A DNA stretch of 62,000 nucleotides, from the NCBI GenBank assembly GCA_905221605.1, contig CAJNDS010002087.1, positions 195,001 to 257,000 on the forward strand, given 5' to 3'. The position numbers were made by a program, and so were the translations under genes. The DNA is from Symbiodinium natans (lineage: Eukaryota; Sar; Dinophyceae; Suessiales; Symbiodiniaceae). This document shows positions 36,697-47,571 of this stretch, piece by piece. The stretch's first letter is position 1. Every line of letters begins with the position of its first letter. The notes under the pieces are model-generated. The model did not search any database and had not been told where the DNA came from. It saw only the letters and a list, made by a program, of their open reading frames with translations.

Positions 36697-39600
36697 GTAC
36701 AAACCCTTGAGTGGCAAAGTTCCGTGCCTTCCAAGCCTCCACGCGCAGACGCTTTAAACTTTCAAGGCCCTGAGAACACTGAGAACACTGTTAATGTCCT
36801 TAGCCCAGCCGTTTTGGGAGGCACTCCAACCTCGGGGGCCGCGGCCCCGACGAGGGCACCCCGGAGCTGGTGTACGCAGACGTCGCCTCAGCTGCGGCAG
36901 GCTGAGGGCTTCACGGCGGTTCTTTGGGGGGGGGGGGGTTTGTTTGGGGTTTCTTTGCGGGGCGGGGAGTCCGGGGGGGTTCCGAAAGGGCGGGTATTGT
37001 TTAGGGGGGGGTAGTCAGGAGGGATTGGGGTGGTTTAGGAGTTGATGGGGTAGCTTCGGGCCTCTACACAGAAAATCAGGCTTCTTCTGCAAGGCGCCCA
37101 GGTGTTGCGAGGAGCCTGTATTGCGGGGGACAGTGTTTGGGTTTTCAGGTTTTCTACGAGGGTTCATGCTGTTTTCTCTCGGCTTTTGCACGGAACCCCC
37201 AATCCCAATATGTCACATGATGCCATGATGTAGAGAAGCCCCGATCTTGAAAGTTTCAAGGCTTGCGTCGCCTAGATCGCGCTTAGGGTCTCGCATCTGG
37301 AGCAAGTTGGTGACCTTCAGACTTGTGCATCTCCAGTTCCGGCCGACCCGAGCTGTAACAGTGCTGTAACCCTGGGCCATACCTAGACTCTACCTAGACC
37401 CTACCTGCAGGCTTGCAAGGCGGCAGCAACCCTAAAAACCTTCAGACCCCTAAACTACGACGTTGTTTCAGCCGATCCCAACGCCCTGTACGATTTGGGC
37501 CACCTGAGCCTGTCCTGCCCGCCTGAAACCATTCTGTCACATCCTTGCGAAGGCAAAGTCGATCTGGCGGGCTCCCGAGAGCTAGCGTGGAATTTGTGTG
37601 GGGTTTGGATGTGAGCCTGACGGCTCCAAAAGCTTCGCAAACTCAGATAGGCTCAGATAGGTCCTAAACCCTGACCGCCCTCAAAACGTACCAAGCAGGG
37701 CCGGGCTAAAGGAGACGACGCTGCAAGGGCGCACCCCCTCTCAGGTCGTGCAGGCCAGCCGTGACTACCGAGCGCACTCGACCCGAGACAATGGCGTCGA
37801 GGCCTGGGAGTTTGCTAGTTTTTTCTAGCTTCTATATGGATGTTTAGGGCAGTGCATTGGCGAGGAGACAGGAGACCTGTTAAAACACGCAAACAAATAG
37901 GGATGTATAGTGATGTTTAGGCTTTTAGGATGAGGAAGCCGAGACATGGCATCCTTAGAAAGAATAAAGAAAGCCCCCAATGGCCCAATGGCGCTGAGAG
38001 CTCCGAGATTTTAAAATGGCTGCTTTGGGCTTCGGAAGCAGGACCTTTTCACAAACAGTAGCACCAACGGACGGCAACCCATCCGTAAACAGCCCGAAGG
38101 CTTCGGAGCTTTTCGCAGAGGTGCCGAGAAACTGCTCGAAAGCATCGCCCCATACCAACTCCAAAAGCAGACCTCGGAAACGGCTTGAACAACCGTGGGA
38201 GATCTGTCAGAAGCTCAAGGCACCCCAACAAGTCCAGCTGTTCGAACGCAGGCAACGACGAAAAGGATCCCAGCAGGAATGCTCCAATAAACCAGCAGAC
38301 GTCCAGAAACATGAGTGACTCCCACTCACGTTGTGCACGATGCGGGGCCCAAACCGTGCTCCAAAGATGAAGCCCAAATCCGATTGCCACTGTTGGGCCC
38401 CTTAGAGCCCTGAAATCCCTCCACCGTCAGCCTCAGTCGCGGCAGGGTCACCTGGGCCGCATCAGCCTCCGGCCCTCGGAGGAGGCTGGGCTTTGAGCGG
38501 CTCTTCGCAGCTGATGGCCGCTCTGGCAGACCGGCTCGTATAGAGGTTCAAGTGAGCCTTAGTGTGTGTGAGGTTCGAGATTTTTGGCAGTCCAGGTTTT
38601 GAGGCGTAAGACCCCAAGAGGCCACTCCACATGGAGCCCCGGAGTTGCACCGGCATGTAGTCGAGGCCCTTCTGGGGGTCTTAGCTTTGGAGCTTCGAGG
38701 GTTTCGCGGGTTCTTCTTGGCTCTGAGCAACAGGCCCACTTCAACTTCAGCTTCAGACACTCTGAAGACCGCGTGCCCATGCAGAGGCAGTGAGGGTGGA
38801 GGATGCTCCCCTAAGCTGCTTGACACAAGGAAAACGAACTCTAAGCTTCTAAGCCCCAATCAAGTCTGAAGCCCTAGAATTCCTAGACAGTGTCCGCGTA
38901 ACTTCTTTGGGTTTAGGGATCCAGACTTTGGGATGTTTCGGGCGGAAGCCTAAAGAGCCTCAAGGTCTAGCCACAGTCTAGCCTGTACGTCCCCCATCTT
39001 CGAAATCTCCGCTCCCTGCGTCATGGCCAGGTTCTTTTTCACTGTTTATCTATCTTCTGCCGGAGAGCGCGCGGGAAGCCCGGATGAGATGCTTCCCCGA
39101 CGCGCTGGCGGGTTCAGTGTCCCAGGGTTCCAAGGACCTGGATTGAAGTTCCGTTTGCGTCCTGCCTTTTTTCTCCGAGGCTCTCAGACAAAGCTCCAGG
39201 ATGAACTGGTTGCCAAGTCCGGAATCCCTGAGTTATGTAAGCTCGAAGCCTCAAAGATGATTAAATCCCAGAGCCTGAAATCCGACGCCGTGCCTTAGAT
39301 TAGACACGACTCCCTAGACCCTCCAACACTCAGACCCTCAAGTAAGAATATCAGAACACAACAACCATGCAAAATATAGGCGCAAAATGATGTAATATTC
39401 ATAATTTTTCTTTGTACAATCAGTTAGTGTAAGCATATCAAATATAATGAAATTGTTTAGAATGTCACAACATCATGTAAAATACAACAACTAGGTGTGG
39501 TAGCAGGTGCGCAGTGTCATGACTGGGTATAACACAGTAGACACATAACAATATGAACCACACAAAGAACCTGTGAGGTTCGCGTCTCCGGCTTCACCCG

Positions 39601-39762
39601 GCTCTGCTGGGCCCGGGGCCTGCTCACTTTTGGGGTGGTAAGATCTTGGGAAGCGAAGAGCCCAAACAAGCCCCTCCACCAAGCCTCCGAGAGAAGTTGC
39701 CACTGTTAAGGGCCCCCCGGGGCTCAGCCCTTGAGACGGCTCCTTCTGCCCTAACCTCCGAG

Positions 39763-39813
39763 GATCTAGATGCGAAGTTCGAGCGCCAAAGTCGGCACAG
39801 CGTTCTGGCCTCG
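39763..39813 (+). CDS. Candidate internal exon, 17 codons
   Basis: C-rich tract and ctccgag| before, gcctcg|gtcttc after. Reads DLDAKFERQSRHSVLAS, exactly 17 codons. Short, so the call is weak. Confidence 0.3.
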
Positions 39814-40045
39814 GTCTTCGGCTGGCCAGCCTCCTCAACCCCGAATCTCCTTGAACACCCCGAAGCTGCAACTGCACGACGCCAGAAGTCCCAATCCCCT
39901 CCCTTGTGGTCTCCCCTGGGCCTCAAGGGGGAACCTGTGGGGGAATAAGGGGCAGGTTGAGGGGTCAGGGCACCAGAAGAACCAGGCGACTCCCCAAACC
40001 TCCCCAAAACCTCCCCAAAACCTCTGGGGCGCTTTGCCTTGCGAG

Positions 40046-40109
40046 GGACAAGACGTCCTGCTGGAAGCCCCTCCAGACATGGAGCCGCTAATGCCCGGTG
40101 ACCTCGAAG
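40046..40109 (+). CDS. Candidate internal exon
   Basis: Bounded by cgag|gg and cgaag|gcctcc (GC donor). The open reading QDVLLEAPPDMEPLMPGDLE has coding-like composition. A C-rich tract (cctccccaaaacctcc) precedes it, as at other exon starts in this window. It may belong with 39763-39813. Confidence 0.3.
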
Positions 40110-41035
40110 GCCTCCGTTCCCCTGGTTGGCGCCACCCAAGACCCTGAATTCTACCGACACCTGAATTGTTCCTTAAACCTCAGACCCATCCAGTCCCCAA
40201 AACATGCATTGCCGACTTGCACGGCTGACGTTTGTAAGGGTTGTGAGTCATGAGAGTGATTAGCTGGTTGTGGTGCTTTATTTGCCCGGTCGTTTCCTCT
40301 GTTTTCCTGCGGGGTCAAAGTTAGAACCAGCTTTTAGGAGTTGAACCCTTGAGTGGCTTGCTGGCGGGGCTGGACTGCAGGCTGAAAACAGCATGTGCAC
40401 GTTGCTTGGATGAAGGCGACACATCGAACGTTTTCAACAAATTCTGAGGGAATGCAACAAGGGTGGATTGCGATGCTAGAATCGTCCACCTCAAGCCCGA
40501 CAGTCGTGGACCTGAACTACCAGCAGTGAATTCCCAAACCCCTGAACTTAACAAAACAAATAGTTTCAGAAGACCATCAAAGCGTGCATCATGCCAGAAG
40601 CAAACCAGGCAAAATAAGACGCCCGAACCGATGTGTTAGCAAGCGGGGTAGACCCTGACATTCTGAAGCAGCGCTGGCCGGAGGTCTCACGGAAAGAAGG
40701 CACGCAGCGACCTTCTTCTTCGAGTCTGCCGACCTTTTCAACGCAGCTGTCCCAGTCTGGCAAAGAGCTCTTTGAGCCCTTCGTCCTTAAAACATTTTCA
40801 GCCTCTAAGGCCTGCAACTCTTCCTCCATTTCTGCCTCTGTAGAGCTCCTCCAAAAGCCAGGATAACCCCGATAGGCCCCATAGGTCTAAGAACCTTAGG
40901 TCCCAAGCTCCGTGACCTTCTGTGAGGTTGAGGGCTTCGGTCTCTTATCCTTTAGAGAACCACAAGGCCCAGAAGGGTTCTTACACTATTATACTCTTAC
41001 ATCCTCATATTCTTATGCTTTGATTCTACTCTCAT

Positions 41036-41047
41036 GATCTGATACCA
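41036..41047 (-). other. Possible initiator-tRNA primer-binding site of an LTR-element remnant
   Basis: On the minus strand TGGTATCAGATC matches the common retroelement primer-binding consensus (TGGTATCAGAGC) at 11 of 12 bases, preceded by '…caaacag'. A weaker version (TGGCATCAGACC) is near 61205-61216 on the same strand. No LTR pair or protein remnant was found, so chance is possible. Confidence 0.2.
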
Positions 41048-41927
41048 CTGTTTGATTGTATTCTTAGATGTTGCTACCGAAGTTTCTGACACTTGTCGGG
41101 CACTGATTGCAGCACCGACTGGGCCGAGGTGTCGGTCTTCACCGAAGGCCGGTTCCTAGTTTGCGGCCTGGGCTTCCCTTTTCAGGGACTTTTATAGGGG
41201 GCTTTGGGGAGCACCGCCTACATCATGTGGGGCATTCGGGGTTACGGGTACCTATACCCTAAACTCACCCAAGACTCGGAACAAAAAGCTTCCAAACATG
41301 CCAACAAGCCTCAGCTCGAAGTTTGGAGCCGCCTTGACGCTCTAAAGCCCATAAGCCCCTGCCCTACAAAGCCCTACAAAGATGCGGGTCAAGGCTGACC
41401 ATGAGTCTCCAGGAGCCTTGACTCCCTAAATCCCTTGAAGGCCTCGAAAGCCTCTGAGGACCTGAGGCCCTAAACCTTGGGCCCGCAACTCTCTTGTTCA
41501 GGTGACGGCCAGGCAAGCGTGGACTTCCTCTTCTCGGGTCAGAACGTGGTAGCTGACTTGTGCGAGGACGCAGCTTCGTCCACCCAAGCCTCCCCGGAAG
41601 CCCGGAAGCCCGAAAACGACCCTTTTTGAGACCATGAAGCGAGCAGGACCAAGGCAGGGTGGAGAATGGGATGATGGTGGAGGTGGTCCGAGGCCATCCG
41701 TGGGGCAAGCGCGTCTGGGGGAGGGTATGTGGGGGACCTCGCTGTGCAAAGAATATCCCAAGAAGTCACACGCCTTCAGATGCCCAATTGCCGTGTTTGG
41801 GCAAAGATGCGGACGGCGCAAGGATGCGGATTCGGGAACGGGCTTGGGGACGTATGTTGGTGCATGGCTCTGTCCCGAGCTCGCCTTTGTGATCAAGCAG
41901 TCGCCCACGCAGCTCCTGTCTCCAGCC

Positions 41928-42608
41928 ATGGCCTTGCCAATGAGGACTGCCATGAAGAAGGCCCAAACCATCCCAAACCTTTCTTCTGAGTTTAGAGTAT
42001 ACGGTGGAGTGATTCTTTGCCGCTGCCATCACCTGCAAGCTTCTGGCCCCCTTGTTTCCGCAACCCAGCCCGAGGCAATGAAGGGAAGCGCCATGAAGGC
42101 CAAGGCTATGAAGAAGCCCATGAAGGAGGGGAGGGTCGGGCAAAATTTAACATCCTTTCTGGGGCTTGACAAAGGCTGTTGGCAAACGCTACGTGCTTAG
42201 GCCATGAAAAAGAAGACCGTGTCAAAGATTGCAACGGGCAAGCGTGCCAAGTCTGTCGTCTTCCGCGGCAACAAGGACAGCCACATGGACGCTGACAGCT
42301 CAAGCTAGATTGTATTCCGTAGCAACTCTGCGCCAACAAGCTTCGATCATGCCCCCCTTGGCCCTCGTCAGGAGAAGACCACTGGCGGCCTGCAGAAGAG
42401 CAACCTGATGCTGAACAAGCGTGGCAAGGTCGTCAGCAAGAAGATGCACGCCAAGGGGAAGTCAATCCAGAAGTTTGTGCAGAACTGGCTCAACGCAGTC
42501 ATGACGGCCAGAAAGGAGCTGGGAATCAAGGGCTTCTGTGCGGTCGGCGGCAAGAGCGCCCAGGGGAAGGCGCTCTATGCCAAGGCCAAGGCGATTTATG
42601 CAGCGTGA
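41928..42608 (+). CDS. Dinoflagellate histone-like protein (HU-like/HCc type)
   Basis: Basic chromatin protein that in dinoflagellates takes over DNA binding in place of bulk histones. Proposed exons: 41928-41960, 42075-42134, 42201-42275, 42372-42608; protein ~134 residues. An AMK-repeat N-terminus (AMKGSAMKAKAMKKPMK) leads into MKKKTVSKIATGKRAKSVVF, GGLQKSNLMLNKRGKVVSKK and the C-terminal ARKELGIKGFCAVGGKSAQG...LYAKAKAIYAA, which matches the known family closely. Introns: 114 bp with GC donor, 66 bp with GT donor (or a GA donor nine bases upstream), and 96 bp with GA donor; all end in AG before G. A pyrimidine-rich tract (gcagctcctgtctccag) just before the ATG is a good spliced-leader trans-splicing acceptor. 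Confidence 0.85.
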
Positions 42609-42940
42609 GCCTTCCAAGGGGACCAGCCTGCTTTCGTGGTCGTTCATGGAGCAGGCCACCCGCGACAGGGCTAGAGCTGCTTGTACAGCTGCCCTCTGTC
42701 TGTCATGCGAAGGTGATGGCAGGGGCTCGTTGAGATCGGTGTCATACAGCCAGAGCGAGGAGAAAGGGTGTTTGGCAGGCTTTGCTGAGCAGCTCGCATC
42801 TTTTCCCTTCCCATGTACGTCGGACACCTCTAAACCCTGCTCATGCTCTGAGGGAAGCACGGGGGATCACGGGGGCGGGTCGATGTGAGCTTCTCGGTCC
42901 ATGCCTGCAAGCCCAGTAGCTCCGGGAGCCCGAAGAAATC
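42609..42940 (+). other. 3' region of the histone-like gene
   Basis: About 330 bp between the stop of the histone-like gene and the tandem array. No conserved motif is seen. The array homology starts abruptly at about 42941. Confidence 0.4.
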
Positions 42941-42944
42941 AGCC

Positions 42945-43545
42945 ATGGCCCTCCGAGCTTTCTTGGTGCTCCTGAGCTTCGCGGGTGCTGTTGGGGAGGA
43001 CGTGGCCGGCGCTTTGGCGTCGGATGACACGTGCGCTGCCGGGCAAGACTGCAGCCTCGAGCTCCACCAGCTGCGTGGCATGAAGGTCAACTACCTGGAG
43101 GCTTTGGAGGATGCCTCTGACGATGAGGAAGATGAGGAGGAAGCCGTGTACGTAGAAGAGGAGGCCGAGGTGGAGGGCGGCGGATGCACCAATCCCAAAG
43201 ACATGAAGGTGTGGAAGAAAGGTGGAAAGAAGACCTTCGATGCGTCCCTGAACCACTGTGGCCGCTCCTGCGCCGCCGGCTTCCCATGCACCAAGGACCG
43301 CCAGCCGCGACGGCTCTGTGGAATTCAGGTATTCAGATGGTGTTCAGTTTCTGCAGCTGCCGGTTCATGGGATTCCGGGACTGAGGTTTCCAGTTGTTGT
43401 TTTGCTTTTTTTGGGTTGCCGGTCCGTGCAGGATTGCATGCAGAAGAAGGGCTACTCGAGCAACTGCGCGTCCTGCATGGCCCAGTTGGTGGGCTGCTCG
43501 AGGGACCACTGCATGAATCAGTGCACCTTGGCTTTTGATTCTTGA
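42945..43545 (+). CDS. Secreted acidic Cys-rich protein, array copy 1
   Basis: Exons 42945-43328 and 43432-43545 give a 165-residue protein; the 103-bp intron (GTATTC...GTGCAG) is phase 0. An N-terminal signal peptide (MALRAFLVLLSFAGAVG) precedes an acidic segment (DDEEDEEEAVYVEEEAEVE, ~55-75), a basic KVWKKGGKKTF stretch and a Cys-rich C-terminus (CGRSCAAGFPC; then CMQKKGYSSNCASCMAQ and CSRDHCMNQC). Ten Cys after the leader suggest a disulphide-bonded extracellular or vacuolar protein. Family not recognised. This copy's upstream sequence differs from that of the others, so its expression may differ. Confidence 0.75.
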
Positions 43546-43654
43546 TGGAACTGCCTTTATGTATTTCCAGCGTCTTGCTGAAGCACCGTTGAATTCGCAC
43601 AAGCGAGATTCACGAGTTTAGCCCCAAGTGTTCGCAAAGTGTGCAGTAGCGCAG

Positions 43655-43771
43655 CCCGCGAAGAGCACAGGCATCACCAACGACAAGTCTCCCGCCTGCA
43701 CGCACTGCGTCAAGTCCAGCTGCCGCCCCAAGATGAAGGCTTGCAGTGGGCTCAACGCCGGCGGTCACTGA
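43655..43771 (+). CDS. Candidate alternative terminal exon, copy 1
   Basis: Downstream of the exon 2 stop, an AG (43653-43654) opens a frame reading PAKSTGITNDKSPACTHCVK...CRPKMKACSGLNAGGH and a stop. Joined to the exon 1 donor (43328) it is in phase 0 and supplies a different four-Cys ending in place of exon 2. Equivalent segments lie in all units (about 44859-44975, 46054-46170, 47259-47375). No sequence proof of use. Confidence 0.3.
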   Translation, partial: PAKSTGITNDKSPACTHCVKSSCRPKMKACSGLNAGGH

Positions 43772-44147
43772 GGAGGCCATGCTGAACGCAACGGCTGAAC
43801 AAGCACCAGGCCGCCCAATGAGGTGGGTCTGATGCCTTGGTTTTGTTTTTCCAGGAGCTTGCAACAGGACCATAACGTTCTGGAAGCACGGCTCAGCTGC
43901 AATATGCTCAGAACGTTCTACTGCAGACCTGGAGATGCACAATTGCTGTCCGCCATTCTACAAGTTGTCGTAAGAGTCGTTATGCCGTTTGCATTGCACA
44001 TGTGAAGCTTGGATGCCAGCCGGGCTTCAGGGAATGCAGGGCAAGCTGCTCCATCCCCCAGAACAGAAGATCCGTGTCCTGAAGAGCCTGCGCTCTCAAG
44101 CGATAAAAGCGTTCTTGGTCCGCCCTGTTGCCAGCCATTGCCCAGCC

Positions 44148-44749
44148 ATGGCCCTCCGAGCTTTCTTGGTGCTCCTGAGCTTCGCGGGTGCTGTTGGGGA
44201 GGACGTGGCCGGCGCTTTGGCGTCGGATGACACGTGCGCTGCCGGGCAAGACTGCAGCCTCGAGCTCCACCAGCTGCGTGGCATGAAGGTCAACTACCTG
44301 GAGGCTTTGGAGGATGCCTCTGACGATGAGGAAGATGAGGAGGAAGCCGTGTACGTAGAAGAGGAGGCCGAGGTGGAGGGCGGCGGATGCACCAATCCCA
44401 AAGACATGAAGGTGTGGAAGAAAGGTGGAAAGAAGACCTTCGATGCGTCCCTGAACCACTGTGGCCGCTCCTGCGCCGCCGGCTTCCCATGCACCAAGGA
44501 CCGCCAGCCGCGACGGCTCTGTGGAATTCAGGTATTCAGATGGTGTTCAGTTTCTGCAGCTGCCGGTTCATGGGATTCCGGGACTGAGGTTTCCAGTTGT
44601 TGTTTTGCTTTTTTTTGGGTTGCCGGTCCGTGCAGGATTGCATGCAGAAGAAGGGCTACTCGAGCAACTGCGCGTCCTGCATGGCCCAGTTGGTGGGCTG
44701 CTCGAGGGACCACTGCATGAATCAGTGCACCTTGGCTTTTGATTCTTGA
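44148..44749 (+). CDS. Secreted acidic Cys-rich protein, array copy 2
   Basis: Exons 44148-44531 and 44636-44749, intron 104 bp. Same predicted protein as copy 1. The intron has one more T. This copy has the repeated upstream spacer, with 'ccagccattgcccag' before the ATG as a plausible trans-splicing acceptor. Confidence 0.75.
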
Positions 44750-45344
44750 TGGAACTGCCTTTATGTATTTCCAGCGTCTTGCTGAAGCACCGTTGAATTC
44801 GCACAAGCGAGATTCACGAGTTTAGCCCCAAGTGTTCGCAAAGTGTGCAGTAGCGCAGCCCGCGAAGAGCACAGGCATCACCAACGACAAGTCTCCCGCC
44901 TGCACGCACTGCGTCAAGTCCAGCTGCCGCCCCAAGATGAAGGCTTGCAGTGGGCTCAACGCCGGCGGTCACTGAGGAGGCCATGCTGAACGCAACGGCT
45001 GAACAAGCACCAGGCCGCCCAATGAGGTGGGTCTGATGCCTTGGTTTTGCTTTTCCAGGAGCTTGCAACAGGACCATAACGTTCTGGAAGCACGGCTCAG
45101 CTGCAATATGCTCAGAACGTTCTACTGCAGACCTGGAGATGCACAATTGCTGTCCGCCATTCTACAAGTTGTCGTAAAAGTCGTTATGCCGTTTGCATTG
45201 CACATGTGAAGCTTGGATGCCAGCCGGGCTTCAGGGAATGCAGGGCAAGCTGCTCCATCCCCCAGAACAGAAGATCCGTGTCCTGAAGAGCCTGCGCTCT
45301 CAAGCGATAAAAGCGTTCTTGGTCCGCCCTGTTGCCAGCCAGCC

Positions 45345-45944
45345 ATGGCCCTCCGAGCTTTCTTGGTGCTCCTGAGCTTCGCGGGTGCTGTTGGGGAGGA
45401 CGTGGCCGGCGCTTTGGCGTCGGATGACACGTGCGCTGCCGGGCAAGACTGCAGCCTCGAGCTCCACCAGCTGCGTGGCATGAAGGTCAACTACCTGGAG
45501 GCTTTGGAGGATGCCTCTGACGATGAGGAAGATGAGGAGGAAGCCGTGTACGTAGAAGAGGAGGCCGAGGTGGAGGGCGGCGGATGCACCAATCCCAAAG
45601 ACATGAAGGTGTGGAAGAAAGGTGGAAAGAAGACCTTCGATGCGTCCCTGAACCACTGTGGCCGCTCCTGCGCCGCCGGCTTCCCATGCACCAAGGACCG
45701 CCAGCCGCGACGGCTCTGTGGAATTCAGGTATTCAGATGGTGTTCAGTTTCTGCAGCTGCCGGTTCATGGGATTCCGGGACTGAGGTTTCCAGTTGTTGT
45801 TTTGCTTTTTTGGGTTGCCGGTCCGTGCAGGATTGCATGCAGAAGAAGGGCTACTCGAGCAACTGCGCGTCCTGCATGGCCCAGTTGGTGGGCTGCTCGA
45901 GGGACCACTGCATGAATCAGTGCACCTTGGCTTTTGATTCTTGA
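45345..45944 (+). CDS. Secreted acidic Cys-rich protein, array copy 3
   Basis: Exons 45345-45728 and 45831-45944, intron 102 bp. Same predicted protein. The spacer lacks the 'cattgccc' stretch just before the ATG, leaving 'gttgccagccagccATGG'. Confidence 0.75.
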   Translation: MALRAFLVLLSFAGAVGEDVAGALASDDTCAAGQDCSLELHQLRGMKVNYLEALEDASDDEEDEEEAVYVEEEAEVEGGGCTNPKDMKVWKKGGKKTFDASLNHCGRSCAAGFPCTKDRQPRRLCGIQVFRWCSVSAAAGSWDSGTEVSSCCFAFLGCRSVQDCMQKKGYSSNCASCMAQLVGCSRDHCMNQCTLAFDS

Positions 45945-46546
45945 TGGAACTGCCTTTATGTATTTCCAGCGTCTTGCTGAAGCACCGTTGACGTCGCACA
46001 AGCGAGATTCACGAGTTTAGCCCCAAGTGTTCGCAAAGTGTGCAGTAGCGCAGCCCGCGAAGAGCACAGGCATCACCAACGACAAGTCTCCCGCCTGCAC
46101 GCACTGCGTCAAGTCCAGCTGCCGCCCCAAGATGAAGGCTTGCAGTGGGCTCAACGCCGGCGGTCACTGAGGAGGCCATGCTGAACGCAACGGCTGAACA
46201 AGCACCAGGCCGCCCAATGAGGTGGGTCTGATGCCTTGGTTTTGCTTTTCCAGGAGCTTGCAACAGGACCATAACGTTCTGGAAGCACGGCTCAGCTGCA
46301 ATATGCTCAGAACGTTCTACTGCAGACCTGGAGATGCACAATTGCTGTCCGCCATTCTACAAGTTGTCGTAAAAGTCGTTATGCCGTTTGCATTGCACAT
46401 GTGAAGCTTGGATGCCAGCCGGGCTTCAGGGAATGCAGGGCAAGCTGCTCCATCCCCCAGAACAGAAGATCCGTGTCCTGAAGAGCCTGCGCTCTCAAGC
46501 GATAAAAGCGTTCTTGGTCCGCCCTGTTGCCAGCCATTGCCCAGCC

Positions 46547-47148
46547 ATGGCCCTCCGAGCTTTCTTGGTGCTCCTGAGCTTCGCGGGTGCTGTTGGGGAG
46601 GACGTGGCCGGCGCTTTGGCGTCGGATGACACGTGCGCCGCCGGGCAAGACTGCAGCCTCGAGCTCCACCAGCTGCGTGGCATGAAGGTCAACTACCTGG
46701 AGGCTTTGGAGGATGCCTCTGACGATGAGGAAGATGAGGAGGAAGCCGTGTACATAGAAGAGGAGGCCGAGGTGGAGGGCGGCGGATGCACCAATCCCAA
46801 AGACATGAAGGTGTGGAAGAAAGGTGGAAAGAAGACCTTCGATGCGTCCCTGAACCACTGTGGCCGCTCCTGCGCCGCCGGCTTCCCATGCACCAAGGAC
46901 CGCCAGCCGCGACGGCTCTGTGGAATTCAGGTATTCAGATGGTGTTCAGTTTCTGCAGCTGCCGGTTCATGGGATTCCGGGACTGAGGTTTCCAGTTGTT
47001 GTTTTGCTTCTTTTTGGGTTGCCGGTCCGTGCAGGATTGCATGCAGAAGAAGGGCTACTCGAGCAACTGCGCGTCCTGCATGGCCCAGTTGGTGGGCTGC
47101 TCGAGGGACCACTGCATGAATCAGTGCACCTTGGCTTTTGATTCTTGA
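46547..47148 (+). CDS. Secreted acidic Cys-rich protein, array copy 4
   Basis: Exons 46547-46930 and 47035-47148, intron 104 bp with a C in the T-run. It differs from the others by Val to Ile in the acidic segment (AVYIEEE). Its downstream spacer stops matching the array at about 47557, where the KOW-motif gene begins. Confidence 0.75.
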
Positions 47149-47571
47149 TGGAACTGCCTTTATGTATTTCCAGCGTCTTGCTGAAGCACCGTTGAATTCG
47201 CACAAGCGAGATTCACGAGTTTAGCCCCAAGTGTTCGCAAAGTGTGCAGTAGCGCAGCCCGCGAAGAGCACAGGCATCACCAACGACAAGTCTCCCGCCT
47301 GCACGCACTGCGTCAAGTCCAGCTGCCGCCCCAAGATGAAGGCTTGCAGTGGGCTCAACGCCGGCGGTCACTGAGGAGGCCATGCTGAACGCAACGGCTG
47401 AACAAGCACCAGGCCGCCCAATGAGGTGGGTCTGATGCCTTGGTTTTGCTTTTCCAGGAGCTTGCAACAGGACCATAACGTTCTGGAAGCACGGCTCAGC
47501 TGCAATATGCTCAGAACGTTCTACTGCAGACCTGGAGATGCACAATTGCTGTCCGCGGTTCCCCTCGTCAG

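Larger units (their letters stand above)
36697..41927. other. Mostly noncoding region with scattered candidate exons
   Basis: About 5 kb rich in 'gccctaaa'/'gggtttag' fragments. It holds two short candidate exons listed separately, an AT-rich island (39340-39540) and a pyrimidine-rich stretch (40980-41090). At 37955-38390 both strands are open (plus 38016-38318, minus 38049-38390) and I cannot choose. A minus-strand segment near 40790-40855 reads AEMEEELQALEAENVL (coiled-coil-like). Confidence 0.35.
42941..47557 (+). repeat. Tandem gene array, 3.8 units of about 1.2 kb
   Basis: Start codons are at 42945, 44148, 45345 and 46547, giving periods of 1,203, 1,197 and 1,202 bp. Units are nearly identical through exons, intron and spacer; differences are a few substitutions, a T-run length change in the intron and a 'cattgccc' insertion/deletion before the ATG. 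The first unit begins at the ATG without the repeated upstream spacer, and the fourth breaks off in the spacer at about 47557. Such homogenised arrays are typical of highly expressed dinoflagellate genes. Confidence 0.95.

Noticed and set aside
43091-47205. Repeated minus-strand frames in the array
   Set aside because: Exact shadows of the plus-strand secreted-protein exons, repeated because the array is repeated.
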